From Natronosalvus caseinilyticus (GTDB taxonomy: Archaea; Halobacteriota; Halobacteria; Halobacteriales; Natrialbaceae), in the NCBI RefSeq assembly GCF_017357105.1, contig NZ_CP071596.1, positions 868,001 to 932,000 on the forward strand: a stretch of 64,000 nt of DNA, in the 5' to 3' direction. Below the pieces are notes generated by a model, which made no database searches, was not told the DNA's origin, and worked only from the letters and a program-made list of their open reading frames with translations. The first letter of the stretch is position 1. The number at the start of each line of letters is the position of its first letter. Below, piece after piece: positions 1-9,524 of this stretch. A program made the translations under genes and the position numbers.

Positions 1-204
1 GCGTTGAACGCTTCGACCGGCCGCTCGTGGCGATCTCTTGTGGTCGTTCGTTCGCTCGAGTGCTTTCCCTGTCACCAGGCCTCGATCACGACACGCGGTC
101 TCGCTCGCAGAAGAGAGTCTCACCAGCATCTCACCTTCGGAAGGGTATGCCACGCCCTCTCACTCCCAGAAGAGGGAAATACCGGGCAACCCAACGTCCC
201 TACG

Positions 205-1299
205 ATGCTGCTGGTCCTCTGCGTCGACCTCGACGACGACCTCGGTCGGAAGACCGGATTCTCGACGCCCGTCATCGGCCGCGAAGACGTCGAGGAGGCG
301 GCCGTCGCCCTCGCGACCGCGGACCCGGAGGACTCCGACGTCAACGTCGTCTTCCAGGGGCTCCACATCTACGACGACCTCGACTCCCGCGACGAGAGCG
401 TCGAGGTCGCCGTCGTCACCGGCCTCGAGGGATCCGACGTCAAAGCCAACCGCAAGGTCGGCGACGAAGTCGACACCGTGCTGGCCAGTCTGACGACGGG
501 CGAGGACGTCACCGCGTTGCTCGTCACCGACGGCGCCCAGGACGAGTCGGTCGTCCCGATCATCCGCTCGCGGGTGCCCATCGACGGCGTCCGCCGGGTG
601 GTCGTCCGCCAGGCCCAGAATCTCGAGTCGATGTACTACACGATGAAGCAGGTGCTGGCCGACCCCGAGACCCGCGGGACGGTCCTGATCCCGATCGGGA
701 TCTTGCTCCTGGTGTACCCCCTGGCGCTCCTCGGCAGCCTGTTCAACCTGCCGGGGCTGATGCTGGGGGTAACCTCGGCGCTGCTCGGCCTGTATCTGAT
801 CTCGCGCGGCCTCGGCCTCGGCGAGCACCTCGACGAGACCGTCGAGCGACTCCGCCTCTCGCTGTACGCCGGGCGGATGACCCTCATCGCGTACGTCGTC
901 GCCGCCACGCTGATGGTGCTCGGGGGTGTCAGCGGCCTCGACACGATCGAGACCGTCCAGGACGAGACCGGCGGGAGCGTTCCGGTCGCGCTCGCGGCGT
1001 TCGTCTACGGCTCGATCCAGTGGATCGCCGCCGCCGGCATCACGACCAGTCTGGGCCAGATCACCGACGAGTACATCGCTGGTAGCCTCGAGTTGCGCTA
1101 CCTGAACGCCCCGTTCTACGTGATCGCGATGGCGATCGTCCTCCACGCGGTGAGCGCCTTCTTCCTCGACCGGGCCGGCATCCCGTATCTCGCGACGGCG
1201 TTGACGGGCGGGACGCTCCTGGGGATCGTGAGCACGCTCACGTTCGCCGTCGCGGAGTCGCGCCTGTCGGACGGCGCCCGTCGCGTCGAGGGTGCTTGA
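205..1299 (+). CDS. DUF373 family membrane protein
   Basis: The 364-residue product begins MLLVLCVDLDDDLGRKTG, the typical opening of the archaeal DUF373 family of predicted membrane proteins. The N-terminal ~150 residues are soluble, acidic and alpha/beta-like (runs such as DVNVVFQGLHIYDDL). From about residue 150 there are several hydrophobic segments (PIGILLLVYPLALLGSL, LIAYVVAATLMVLGG and others), giving about five or six membrane spans. The frame stays open up to base 4, but the upstream part is not family-like. The ATG at 205 has an A-rich TATA-like AAATAC about 27 bases before it, which suits a leaderless start. The biochemical role of DUF373 is unknown to me. Confidence 0.88.
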   Translation: MLLVLCVDLDDDLGRKTGFSTPVIGREDVEEAAVALATADPEDSDVNVVFQGLHIYDDLDSRDESVEVAVVTGLEGSDVKANRKVGDEVDTVLASLTTGEDVTALLVTDGAQDESVVPIIRSRVPIDGVRRVVVRQAQNLESMYYTMKQVLADPETRGTVLIPIGILLLVYPLALLGSLFNLPGLMLGVTSALLGLYLISRGLGLGEHLDETVERLRLSLYAGRMTLIAYVVAATLMVLGGVSGLDTIETVQDETGGSVPVALAAFVYGSIQWIAAAGITTSLGQITDEYIAGSLELRYLNAPFYVIAMAIVLHAVSAFFLDRAGIPYLATALTGGTLLGIVSTLTFAVAESRLSDGARRVEGA

Positions 1300-1416
1300 G
1301 ACGAGGGCGATTACTGGTGGTGCTTGAACGAAGACGGCCGTTTCCGGCGGTCAGACGCCCGCACGATTCCGTCGACGGAAACGCATCGACGGGCCGTATT
1401 GGTGGGTAACAGAGTA

Positions 1417-1422
1417 TTTATA
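1417..1422 (+). promoter_or_regulatory. TATA box of the PAS histidine kinase gene
   Basis: TTTATA lies 26 bases before the ATG at 1448. That spacing puts transcription start at or next to the ATG, so a leaderless mRNA is inferred. This favours ATG 1448 over the in-frame GTG at 1433. Confidence 0.6.
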
Positions 1423-1447
1423 CATCCAGTGAGTGGCAAACGGGTAT

Positions 1448-4381
1448 ATGGGTGAACGTCCGGAAAACGACGGGACTGCGTCTTCTCCACCCGGCGCAGA
1501 CGCCTCCTTCTCGGAACTCTATCGAACGCTCGTCGACGCCGTCCCCGGTGGGGTCTGTCAACTCGATGCGGACGGTCGCCTCGTCGCCGTCGACGACGCC
1601 CTCGTCGAACTGACGGGATACGATCGCGAGGAACTGGTGGGTGCACGCCCCTCCGCGTTCCTCGCGGACGACGACGCGGAACGATTGAAGGCCGAATTTC
1701 GATCGCGGTCGACGACCGACGCTTCGACGCTCGAGTTCGAACTCGCGATCCAGACCGCCTCCGGCGACTCGATTCCCTGTGAACTCCGACTCAACGTCGT
1801 GTCGGCGGGCGGCCCGTCTCGAGGGGCGGTCTGCGTCGTTCGCGACCAGTCCGACCGGAAGCGACGAGAAGCCGAATTGGAGAGCGTCCAGGACGCGTTC
1901 GAGTCGATGGCTTCGGTCCTCGACGAGGCCGACGTCGGCGTCTTCCTCCTCGATTCGGACTTCGAGATCGTGTGGGCCGACCGGACGATCGAGCGGTTCT
2001 TCGACCTCGAGCGGGAGGCCGTCGTCGGTCGCGACAAGCGCGACGTGCTCGAGGAGACGATCGCTGACCGGGTGGCCGATCCGGAGTCGTTCGTCGACGT
2101 CATCCGCTCGAGCTACGAGGACAACACCGCCGCCGAGCGATTCGAGTGTCGCCTCCAGTCGGTGGACGGAGCAGAGGAACGGTGGCTCGAGCACCGGAGC
2201 AATCCGATCACGGCCGGCCAGTATGCGGGCGGGCGAATCGAACTCTACTACGACGTCACGGATCGGAAGCGATCCGAGGTCGCGCTGTACGAACGTGAAG
2301 AGCAGTTGCGGACGCTGATCGAGGCGGTCGACGAGTACGCGATTTTCATGCTCGACACCGACGGGACGGTCGTCACGTGGAACACGGGTGCGCAGGCGAT
2401 CAAGGGCTACACCACCGACGACGTCGTCGGCGACCACTTCTCGACCTTTTATCCGGAGGAGGATGCCGCGGACGGGAAACCGGAGCGGCTGCTGGCGACG
2501 GCGCGCGAGGAGGGGCAGGTCGAAGACGAGGGGTGGCGCGTCCGGAAGGACGGCTCGCGGTTCTGGGCAAACGTCGTCATCACCGCGATCAGGGACGACG
2601 GCGACCTGGTCGGGTACGCGAAGGTCACGCGAGACATGACCGAGCGACGAGAGTACGAGGAGCAACTCCGCCGCGAGCGCGACCTGACCGAACAACTCTT
2701 GCGGACCTCGCCGATCGCGATCTCGGTCCGGGACGCCGAAGGCTCGCTCCTCCTGGCGAACCACCGCGCGAGAGAGCTGTTCGGACTCACGGAGCCGGAC
2801 CTCGCCGAGGGTTCCGAGAGCCTCGAGGAGTGGACGATTTCGCACGCTGACGGCACGTCGTTTTCGCCGTCGGATCGGCCCGCGGTTCGCGTCCTCGAAA
2901 CCGGCAATCAGGTTCTCGACCAAAAAGTCGTCGTCGAACGTCCTTCCGGTGACCGAATATGGCTCTCCGTGAGTGCCGCTCCCGTCTACGACGACGGCGG
3001 CGATCTCCAGCGAATCATCACTACGGCCGAGGACATCACCGGGGTCAAAGAACGCGAGCAACAACTCGAGTCCGAACTCGGGGAACTGCTCGGACGGGTC
3101 TCCGACGCGTTCTACGCGCTCGACGACGAGTATCGATTCACGCACGTCAACGAACGCGCCGAGGAACTGCTCCAGGCCAGCGAAGAGGAGCTACTCGGCG
3201 AGTCGCTCTGGGAGATGTTTCCGGAGGCGGCCGAGGTCGACGAGGTCTGGGACGCGTTTCACACGGCGATGGAGACCCAGGAGCAGACCAGTTACGAACT
3301 CTACTTCGAGCCGCTCGACTTCTGGGTAGAGGCGAACCTCTACCCCTCCGAAACCGGCGTCTCCGTCTACTTCAGGGACGTCACCGAGCGCATCGAGCGC
3401 GAACAGGAGCTGGCGGAATCCGAGCGACGCTACCGCACCCTCGCCGAGCACTTCCCGAACGGGGTCGTCATGTTGTTCGACGAGGACCTCCGGTGTACGC
3501 TCGCGGCGGGACAGGCGTTCGAGAGGCTCCCCCTGTCTGTAGATGGCATAGAGGGGCGGACACCGATGGAAGCGATCGGTGGCGAGGCCGGCGAGCTACT
3601 CGAGGAGACCTACGGCGACGCGCTCGAGGGTACCGAGCGATCGATCGAGATCGAGCACGCGAGTCGCCAGTGGGCGGTCCACGTCGTCCCGATCACCACC
3701 GTCGAGGGCGAGTCCGTCGCCGGGTTGTCGATGTTCCAGGACATCACCGAGCGAAACGAACGCATACAGAAGCTCGAGCAGTTCGCGAGCGTCGTCTCCC
3801 ACGGCCTGCGCAATCCGCTGGGTATCGCCCAGATCTACACCGACATGGCGCGACGGGAGGGGAACCCGGAGGACTTCGACCAGATCGAGCAGTCCCTCGA
3901 CCGCATGGAGACGATCATCGAGAACCTGTTGACCACCTCGCGCGAGGGCCGGACGGTCTCCGATCCGGACCCCGCTTCGCTCGCTGCGACCACGACGGCG
4001 GCCTGGCAGAACGTCGAGACGGGCGAGGCGACGCTCGAGATGGACAACGATCTCGGGCGGGTGCTCGTCGACGAGGACCAGCTCCACTCGCTCCTCGAGA
4101 ACCTGTTTCGAAACGCCGTGGAGTACGGTGGCGAGGCGGTCACGATTCGCGTCCGGTCGCTCGAGGACGAGCCCGGGTTCGCCGTCGAGGACACGGGGCC
4201 GGGAATCCCAGCAGAAAAACGGGACGAGGTGCTCCAGTACGGCTACACGTCGGGCAGTGGCACCGGCATCGGGCTCGCGGTCGTTCGCGACATCGCCCAG
4301 GCTCACGGCTGGGAGCTCTCGATCACGGAGGGCGAAGAGGGCGGTGCTCGCTTCGAGTTCCGTGGCCTCGAGACGGCCTAA
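1448..4381 (+). CDS. multi-PAS sensor histidine kinase
   Basis: A 977-residue cytoplasmic kinase with no membrane segment. I count six PAS-like domains at about residues 17-130, 145-265, 280-400, 405-535, 540-650 and 655-765, recognisable by repeats of the pattern LD.DG.....N and by C-terminal PAC endings of the DVTER/DITER type. The HisKA segment contains VSHGLRNPL with the phospho-acceptor His near residue 785. The HATPase_c domain follows, with N-box NLFRNAVEYG, G1 box DTGPGIP and G2 box GTGIGLAVV. It should autophosphorylate in response to soluble or redox/light signals bound by PAS domains, but I see no PAS cofactor signature that I can assign. No receiver-domain gene is adjacent, so it is an orphan kinase. 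It converges with the polyprenyl synthase gene 9 bases away. Confidence 0.93.
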   Translation: MGERPENDGTASSPPGADASFSELYRTLVDAVPGGVCQLDADGRLVAVDDALVELTGYDREELVGARPSAFLADDDAERLKAEFRSRSTTDASTLEFELAIQTASGDSIPCELRLNVVSAGGPSRGAVCVVRDQSDRKRREAELESVQDAFESMASVLDEADVGVFLLDSDFEIVWADRTIERFFDLEREAVVGRDKRDVLEETIADRVADPESFVDVIRSSYEDNTAAERFECRLQSVDGAEERWLEHRSNPITAGQYAGGRIELYYDVTDRKRSEVALYEREEQLRTLIEAVDEYAIFMLDTDGTVVTWNTGAQAIKGYTTDDVVGDHFSTFYPEEDAADGKPERLLATAREEGQVEDEGWRVRKDGSRFWANVVITAIRDDGDLVGYAKVTRDMTERREYEEQLRRERDLTEQLLRTSPIAISVRDAEGSLLLANHRARELFGLTEPDLAEGSESLEEWTISHADGTSFSPSDRPAVRVLETGNQVLDQKVVVERPSGDRIWLSVSAAPVYDDGGDLQRIITTAEDITGVKEREQQLESELGELLGRVSDAFYALDDEYRFTHVNERAEELLQASEEELLGESLWEMFPEAAEVDEVWDAFHTAMETQEQTSYELYFEPLDFWVEANLYPSETGVSVYFRDVTERIEREQELAESERRYRTLAEHFPNGVVMLFDEDLRCTLAAGQAFERLPLSVDGIEGRTPMEAIGGEAGELLEETYGDALEGTERSIEIEHASRQWAVHVVPITTVEGESVAGLSMFQDITERNERIQKLEQFASVVSHGLRNPLGIAQIYTDMARREGNPEDFDQIEQSLDRMETIIENLLTTSREGRTVSDPDPASLAATTTAAWQNVETGEATLEMDNDLGRVLVDEDQLHSLLENLFRNAVEYGGEAVTIRVRSLEDEPGFAVEDTGPGIPAEKRDEVLQYGYTSGSGTGIGLAVVRDIAQAHGWELSITEGEEGGARFEFRGLETA

Positions 4382-4390
4382 TGATCGGTG

Positions 4391-5233
4391 CTAGCGTTCT
4401 CGCTCGACGACGAACTCCGCCAGCTCGAGCAGGTAGTCTCGCGCTTCGGCGTTCGCGACGTCGACGGTCCCGAGGGCGTCGATGGCCCGGTCGGCCTCCG
4501 CTCGGGCCCGGCCGTTCGCCTCGGCCGGCGTCATGTCCGTAATCTGTACGAGTGATGGGCGCTCCATCACGGCGTCGTGTCCGGTCGGCTTGCCGAGCGA
4601 CTCGGGGTCGGCGACGGCGTCCAGAACGTCGTCGCGGATCTGGAAGGCGACGCCGACCCGTTCGGCGTACTCGCCGAGGGCCTCGACCGTGAACGTGTCC
4701 GCGTTGGCCGCGATGGCGCCGAGTTCGGCGGCCGCCCGGAACAGCGCCCCGGTCTTGCGCCGGGCAAGGGTCATGTACTCGGCTTCCGTCTCGGGTTTCG
4801 CCTCGAGTTCGGTCGCCTCGCCGACACCGAGTTCGACCATCGCCTCGGAGACGACCTGCATCGCGGCGGGGTCGCTCGAGAACAGCGCGAAGGCTTCCCC
4901 GAGGAGGCCGTCGCTGGTGATGATCGCGGGGCCGTACCCCAGCTCCGACCAGGCGCTGGTGGTGCCTCGCCGGAGGGCCGAGCGGTCGATGATGTCGTCG
5001 ACGACGAGCGACGCCGTGTGGACGAGTTCGATGCCGACGCCGAAGTCGACGGCGTCGTTCGCCGCTCCACCGACGGTTTCACAGGCGAGGACGGTCACCG
5101 TCGGGCGGACGCGTTTTCCCCCGGCGAGGGTCGCGTGACGGACGCCGTCGTTGAGCGCCTCCGGCTCGACGCCGTCGACGACCTCGATGAGTCGCTCCTC
5201 GAGGAGCGCTCGACGGTGCTCCAGCAGTTCCAT
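4391..5233 (-). CDS. polyprenyl diphosphate synthase (short-chain type)
   Basis: A 280-residue trans-prenyltransferase. The first aspartate-rich motif is in LVVDDIIDRS (DDxxD) and the second in FQIRDDVLDA (DDxxD). Between them, and before them in GGKRVRP, lie the usual diphosphate-binding basic residues. These enzymes condense isopentenyl diphosphate with an allylic diphosphate using Mg2+. In haloarchaea the products feed C20 (and C25) lipid chains and quinone side chains. The protein is shorter than the ~350-residue IdsA-type GGPP synthase, so it is probably a paralogue with unassigned chain length. The start is the ATG at 5233, giving MELLEHRRALLEERL. Confidence 0.9.
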   Translation of the reverse strand: MELLEHRRALLEERLIEVVDGVEPEALNDGVRHATLAGGKRVRPTVTVLACETVGGAANDAVDFGVGIELVHTASLVVDDIIDRSALRRGTTSAWSELGYGPAIITSDGLLGEAFALFSSDPAAMQVVSEAMVELGVGEATELEAKPETEAEYMTLARRKTGALFRAAAELGAIAANADTFTVEALGEYAERVGVAFQIRDDVLDAVADPESLGKPTGHDAVMERPSLVQITDMTPAEANGRARAEADRAIDALGTVDVANAEARDYLLELAEFVVERER

Positions 5234-5321
5234 TGAGGGGGCTTAGGACGGCCCTCAAAAGTAGGTGACGGTTGCTATCACCGTCGCGTAGTCGTCAACG
5301 CGCGTGTCGAACTGGGTCCCT

Positions 5322-5600
5322 TCACAGCGCGCGTCTGTAGCCACACGCCGGACAGTACAGCGCGTCCGAACGAACGAGGAGGTAGCTCCGCTCGCAACGA
5401 CCGCACGACCCGGCGATGGAGGCGCCCTGCTCTCGAGCCAGACCGCTCACGGTGCCCTCGAGCAATCGCTGGCGGCGCTCGGTCGCGTCGAGTCGAGCGA
5501 GCACGGCCTCGAGACGCTGGTCAGTTCGTCGCGCGGGGCTCCGTCCCGCCGGTTTCTGGCCGGGGACTCCGCGTCGAGTGTGGCGTTGTCTGGTGTCCAT
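5322..5600 (-). CDS. small zinc-ribbon protein
   Basis: A 92-residue protein starting MDTRQRHTRR. Its basic N-terminus is followed by a short helical stretch (QRLEAVLARLDATERRQRLLE) and a C-terminal four-cysteine knuckle with CGRC and CPAC separated by about 15 residues, then GYRRAL at the end. I do not recognise a named family; small zinc ribbons of this kind are common in haloarchaea. An in-frame extension upstream of 5600 is low-quality sequence, so the ATG at 5600 is preferred. Confidence 0.6.
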   Translation of the reverse strand: MDTRQRHTRRGVPGQKPAGRSPARRTDQRLEAVLARLDATERRQRLLEGTVSGLAREQGASIAGSCGRCERSYLLVRSDALYCPACGYRRAL

Positions 5601-6148
5601 ACGCGTATCTACGCGTCTCGAGGAGAAAAGCCCGTTTTCACGCCCGGTGCCACGTTCGCCGGCCGATTCCGGCTGACGGCCACAACGCTCAAGAGAGCCG
5701 TTTCCCATGGTTCGGGTGGCGACGGTGGCCAGCAACAGCAGAGGTGGTGGAACGGCCATGGACGTCGCCAGGGGGTACGTCCCTGCTCCGACGGTGCCAG
5801 ACTGTACCCGGGTTGCTGGATGTCACGAACAATTGACGTTTCTTCGTCGTTCGAGACGCCTTCTCGATGCGGTTCGACGTTCTCTTTGCACTCCGCGTTG
5901 CCGTGCTCCGGTGCTGCCGTGTCTGTCGCTATCGCGAGCACGTTACGACGACACTCGAGACTCGAGACTCGAGAGCGACGCCGACAACGATCGGTTACGC
6001 TGATTCCTCACGCGGGTAAGTGGCGGTTACACGCCGCTGGAGCGGCGGTCGGACGGATAGCCGACGCCGACGGCCATCGCGAGCGAGAGGTGCGAACGAT
6101 CCGAGGCCAGAAGGGTTATGACGGTAGTCACATATTACTACTCGATTC
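5601..6148. other. intergenic region, no gene seen
   Basis: About 550 bases between two divergent genes. Open frames exist on both strands, but their translations are proline/arginine-rich or lack any recognisable pattern and overlap one another. A run of three ACTCGAG units occurs around 5954-5973. A weak TATA-like TTATG lies about 30 bases before the TraB-like gene at 6149. I see no RNA gene or mobile element. Confidence 0.5.
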
Positions 6149-6922
6149 ATGACTGGCGACCCGTCGTTCGTCGACCGCTTCGACGATCCACGGATTACGA
6201 CGCAGTTCTGCCGCCGACTCTCTGGCGAGACGGACGTAACGCTCCTCGGCGTCGTTCACGACCACCCTGCAAGCATCGCCCGCGTCGAAACCGTCCTCGA
6301 GTATCTGGAGCCAGATACGCTGGCCCTGGAACTCCCGGGTACGGCCGTTCCGCTGTATCGAACCTACGCCCGCGACAGCGAGGGGACGCCCGCGCCCGAA
6401 TTCGGCGGCGAGATGGCGGCCGCGATTCGCGCCGCACCGGGAGCGGACGTCGTGGGCATCGACGCTCCCAACTGGTCGTTTCTCCGCCGCCTCTTCACTC
6501 GCTTGCTCGCCGACCGCGTCCCGGCGTCGACCGCTCGGCGGGTCCTCTCGAGTCTCGGCGGGGCGACGCGGACGGCGCTGACCTGTCGCGTCGCCGCCAC
6601 CGTCTCGAACGCGACGTCGGTGACCGTCGCCTGCGACGATCCGATCGAGTACGCCTGTACGGCGGACGATTCGCCCGCGACGCAGGCCGAACACGAGCGA
6701 CGCCACGTCTCCGGCGTCAGAACGCTCCTCCAGCTCCAGGGCGACGGGGCGGACGCGACGACGTACCGCGACGAGACGCGGGAATCGTGCATGATCGACC
6801 ACCTCGAGTCCCTCCGGGCGGAGGGGTCGGTCGTCGCCGTCGTCGGCGTCGATCACCTGGAGGCGCTCGAAACGGCGCTGGCGGGTGGGGACGGTGACGG
6901 TGACGATGGTTCACAGCGATGA
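6149..6922 (+). CDS. TraB/GumN-like protein
   Basis: A 257-residue soluble protein resembling the TraB (PF01963) fold. The N-terminal VTLLGVVHDHPASI matches the family's G.xH box, LALELP follows 30 residues later, and the C-terminal VVAVVGVDHLEALE matches the GxxH box near the end. TraB-like proteins are thought to be metal-dependent hydrolases/proteases, but the activity of haloarchaeal members is not established here. The gene stands alone, and the small zinc-ribbon gene downstream is convergent. Confidence 0.7.
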   Translation: MTGDPSFVDRFDDPRITTQFCRRLSGETDVTLLGVVHDHPASIARVETVLEYLEPDTLALELPGTAVPLYRTYARDSEGTPAPEFGGEMAAAIRAAPGADVVGIDAPNWSFLRRLFTRLLADRVPASTARRVLSSLGGATRTALTCRVAATVSNATSVTVACDDPIEYACTADDSPATQAEHERRHVSGVRTLLQLQGDGADATTYRDETRESCMIDHLESLRAEGSVVAVVGVDHLEALETALAGGDGDGDDGSQR

Positions 6923-7007
6923 CGACCCGCGCTGACGTGCCACCTACTGGCTCGGAAATGACGAACCCAACGACCCGACCTGCACCGAGAACACGGATTC
7001 GTCGCGG

Positions 7008-7319
7008 CTACCGTCTGAGCGGCGAGACGCACACCCGACAGTACGTGAACGTCGGCTCTCGTTCGTTCGGCGCGCCACAGTGCGGACAGGTCGTCGTCTC
7101 GCCGTCGACCTCGAGGTCGGCGTCGAGTGAGTCGGTGCCGTCGTGGTGAGTGCGGGCCCGATCCAATCGCGGCGACGACTGCAGGCCGGCGTGCTCGCCA
7201 TCGGTGACGGACGCGGGAAGGCTGGTCTCACCGTCGCGGCGCACGTACGCGTAGTAGAGCACCAGGTGGAGTAAGGCGAACAACAGCACGTACCCGACGA
7301 GCCAGACCCAGAGGCTCAT
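7008..7319 (-). CDS. membrane-anchored zinc-ribbon protein
   Basis: A 103-residue protein. Residues about 1-25 form one membrane segment (MSLWVWLVGYVLLFALLHLV), followed by a charged linker and a C-terminal zinc ribbon in which CPHCGAPN pairs with YCRVCVSPL. This layout is common in small haloarchaeal proteins (DUF7577-like; the family name is from memory). The ATG at 7319 was chosen because the seven residues encoded upstream of it precede the hydrophobic segment without adding a motif. Function unknown. Confidence 0.7.
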   Translation of the reverse strand: MSLWVWLVGYVLLFALLHLVLYYAYVRRDGETSLPASVTDGEHAGLQSSPRLDRARTHHDGTDSLDADLEVDGETTTCPHCGAPNEREPTFTYCRVCVSPLRR

Positions 7320-7400
7320 TAGTGTGCTATACGTTCTCAACCTACTTGGTTATTGCCCGTACTATCGCCGCTCGTGATAGTCCGGATTGGGAACGCGCCG

Positions 7401-8312
7401 TCAGTTCGTTCGGCGTCCGGGCGGCGTCAGGTCGCGCTGGAACTCGTCGAACTGCTCGAGGTCGTCGTCCAGATCGTACTCGATCTCGCGTTCGGCCTGT
7501 CGGTTCTCGCCGGCGTCCTCGAGCGGGGTCGCGACGTCCTCCCAGCCGGGTTTGATCTTGATGCTCTTTGCGGGCATACCGACGGCGATGTGGTGGGCCG
7601 GCACGTCGTTCTGGACGATGGCGCGGGCGCCGACGATGGCGTTCTCGCCGACTCTGTTCCCTGCACGCACCATCGAGTCGTAGGTCAGGCGGACGTCGTC
7701 CTCGATGACGGTGTGGAAGTTTCGGACCTCCGTCTGGTCGACGACGTCGTGGTCGTGGCTGTAGAGGTGTGCGCCATCGGAGATGGAGACCCGGTCACCG
7801 ATCGTGAGCCTGCCGCGGTCGTCGAGGTGGACGTTGTCATGGATGACCGTGTTGTCGCCGACCGTGATGTTGTGGCCGTACGTGAACGTGATCCCCTTGA
7901 AGAAGCGACAGTTCTCCCCACAGTCCTCGAAGAGGTGATCGGCGAGCATCCGCCTGAACCGGAGGGCGAACTCGACGTTGTCGGCGAGTGGCAGGCTGTC
8001 GAACTGTCGCCAGAGCCACTGGAGGTGTTTCGAGCGCTCGAACTTCGCTTCGTCCTTCTCTGCGTAGTACTCGCTCTCGAGGGTCGTGTTACAGGGGTCG
8101 TAACTCTGGAGCCTGACGAGTTCGGCCGGCGAGACGTCGCCACCGGCTTGCCAGCGTTCGTAGGCGTCCCGGTCCCCGGAGAGGTCGATCAGTACGTCCT
8201 CGACGACCGAACAGGTGCTCTCCTCGCTCGAGAGACGCTCGTCGACGCTCGTCACGAACTCCCGCATCCCCGCCTCCGCCTCGTCCGGCAGCGAGGCGTA
8301 CCGCTTGGTCAT
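7401..8312 (-). CDS. acyltransferase with left-handed beta-helix (hexapeptide repeats)
   Basis: A 303-residue protein. The C-terminal half (about residues 150-265) shows hexapeptide-repeat periodicity (ITVGDNTVIHDNV, LTIGDRVSISDG, NRVGENAIVGARAIV) and the terminal VGMPAKSIKIKP typical of the isoleucine-patch acetyltransferase superfamily. A likely catalytic or metal-binding histidine lies in SHDHDVV. The N-terminal ~140 residues are acidic and helical. The acyl substrate cannot be told from sequence. Two in-frame starts are possible, at 8339 and 8312. I chose 8312 (MTKRYASLPDE) because this reads like the conserved N-terminus of haloarchaeal relatives. Confidence 0.82.
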   Translation of the reverse strand: MTKRYASLPDEAEAGMREFVTSVDERLSSEESTCSVVEDVLIDLSGDRDAYERWQAGGDVSPAELVRLQSYDPCNTTLESEYYAEKDEAKFERSKHLQWLWRQFDSLPLADNVEFALRFRRMLADHLFEDCGENCRFFKGITFTYGHNITVGDNTVIHDNVHLDDRGRLTIGDRVSISDGAHLYSHDHDVVDQTEVRNFHTVIEDDVRLTYDSMVRAGNRVGENAIVGARAIVQNDVPAHHIAVGMPAKSIKIKPGWEDVATPLEDAGENRQAEREIEYDLDDDLEQFDEFQRDLTPPGRRTN

Positions 8313-8626
8313 GTGGCGATGTACTGTGGCGAAGGTCATAGACGTTCGGTTCTCGATTTTCGCTCCATCTCGAGAGCGTTCGGTATCGGAGTAGCCCGAC
8401 GTTACCGATCGGTGTATAGCCGAGGTTTCGCCGATAGCGATTCCCCGGGCTCGAGAATGGATTCTCACACTCGAGAACGAGGTTCTCTCGCTCGCGAATC
8501 AGTTTCTATCAGCCTCGACTGTCGGGACGCTCTTCGACGAAGGCATACTCGGCGATCATCTGAACGGTCCTCGAGCGCGGCGAGAAGACGGAAAGCGGCT
8601 GTCGTGACTCGGTGCCAGCGGACCGA

Positions 8627-9298
8627 TCAGAGCGACGTTCCGGCGACGAGCGGACGCGAGGGCGTGTCGAAGTCGGTGTCGACGATCCCGTCCTCGAGGT
8701 GGTCGTCGGCGTACATGACGCCCTTCTCGCCGACAGTGACCAACCCGGACGCCTCGAGGGCGGGCAGGTGCTGGTGGGTCAGGGTGATCCGCACGTCGGC
8801 TTCATCGGCCCCGGTCTCGGCGGCGACTTCCGAGGCGAGGACGGCGACGGAGAGCGGCTCGGACGCCTCATCGAGCACGGCGAGGGCGACTCGGCGCCGC
8901 TCGTTCGCGAGCGCCTCGAAGACGGCGTCCCAGTTCGTGTCGTTGCGCTCGGTCGTCTTTCGGATGGTCGCCCCGTCGAGGACGAGGTCGTCGGGTAGCG
9001 AGACGGCGTCCGCCTCGCGGTCCCAGGAGAGCAATCCGGCGTCCTCGAGCAGGGGCAACTCGACGTGAACGAGCGCCGTTCGGCGCTCCTCGTGCTCGTC
9101 CGTGGTGATCGACGCGACCGGTTTCCCACGCTCCTCGGCAGCGAGTTCACGGGCGACCTCGTCGACCGAGAGCCGGTCGATTCCGCCCTCGCGCCGTTCG
9201 CCGACGAACGCCAGAATACGCCGTCGCCGTCGGCTGGTAATGGCGTTAAACGTCGAATCAATCGACAGATTACGTGCCGCAGAGTCCGTCTGGCTCAT
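8627..9298 (-). CDS. tandem DUF7344-type winged-helix regulator
   Basis: A 223-residue protein with two similar winged-helix units. The first spans about residues 15-105, with FNAITSRRRRRILAFV and HVELPLLEDAGLLSWD. The second spans about 125-215, with VFEALANERRRVALAVLDE and HQHLPALEASGLVTVG. The repeated .LANERRR......L....P.LE..GL pattern is that of the haloarchaeal DUF7344 domain, inferred to bind DNA. It starts at ATG 9298 (MSQTDSAARN). It sits between an acyltransferase gene on the same strand and a divergent aldo/keto reductase. Whether it regulates either is unknown. Confidence 0.8.
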   Translation of the reverse strand: MSQTDSAARNLSIDSTFNAITSRRRRRILAFVGERREGGIDRLSVDEVARELAAEERGKPVASITTDEHEERRTALVHVELPLLEDAGLLSWDREADAVSLPDDLVLDGATIRKTTERNDTNWDAVFEALANERRRVALAVLDEASEPLSVAVLASEVAAETGADEADVRITLTHQHLPALEASGLVTVGEKGVMYADDHLEDGIVDTDFDTPSRPLVAGTSL

Positions 9299-9524
9299 AC
9301 AAACGCTGCTTACTACCATAGCCGGTTAAGCATCGTTCCAAAACAGATTGGTGGTCGGTCAACGGTCGTGAACGACTGCTATTGGTATACCGTTCAGCAC
9401 CCGGACTGGACGCATCGCTCTCGGGTTGGAACGACCGCCGGACGTTCCCCGCCGCGTCGACGGATTCGCGACGAACGAGCGGCGTTCCGCACGCCCTAAG
9501 TCCCCTCGCTCCCAAGCCCGAGAT

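Noticed and set aside
5707-6003. Possible genes in the 5601-6148 spacer.
   Set aside because: Several overlapping frames on both strands, none with a domain, normal acidic composition or a promoter.
7353-9068. A 571-codon plus-strand open frame.
   Set aside because: It runs across the acyltransferase and winged-helix genes on the opposite strand and has no recognisable domain.
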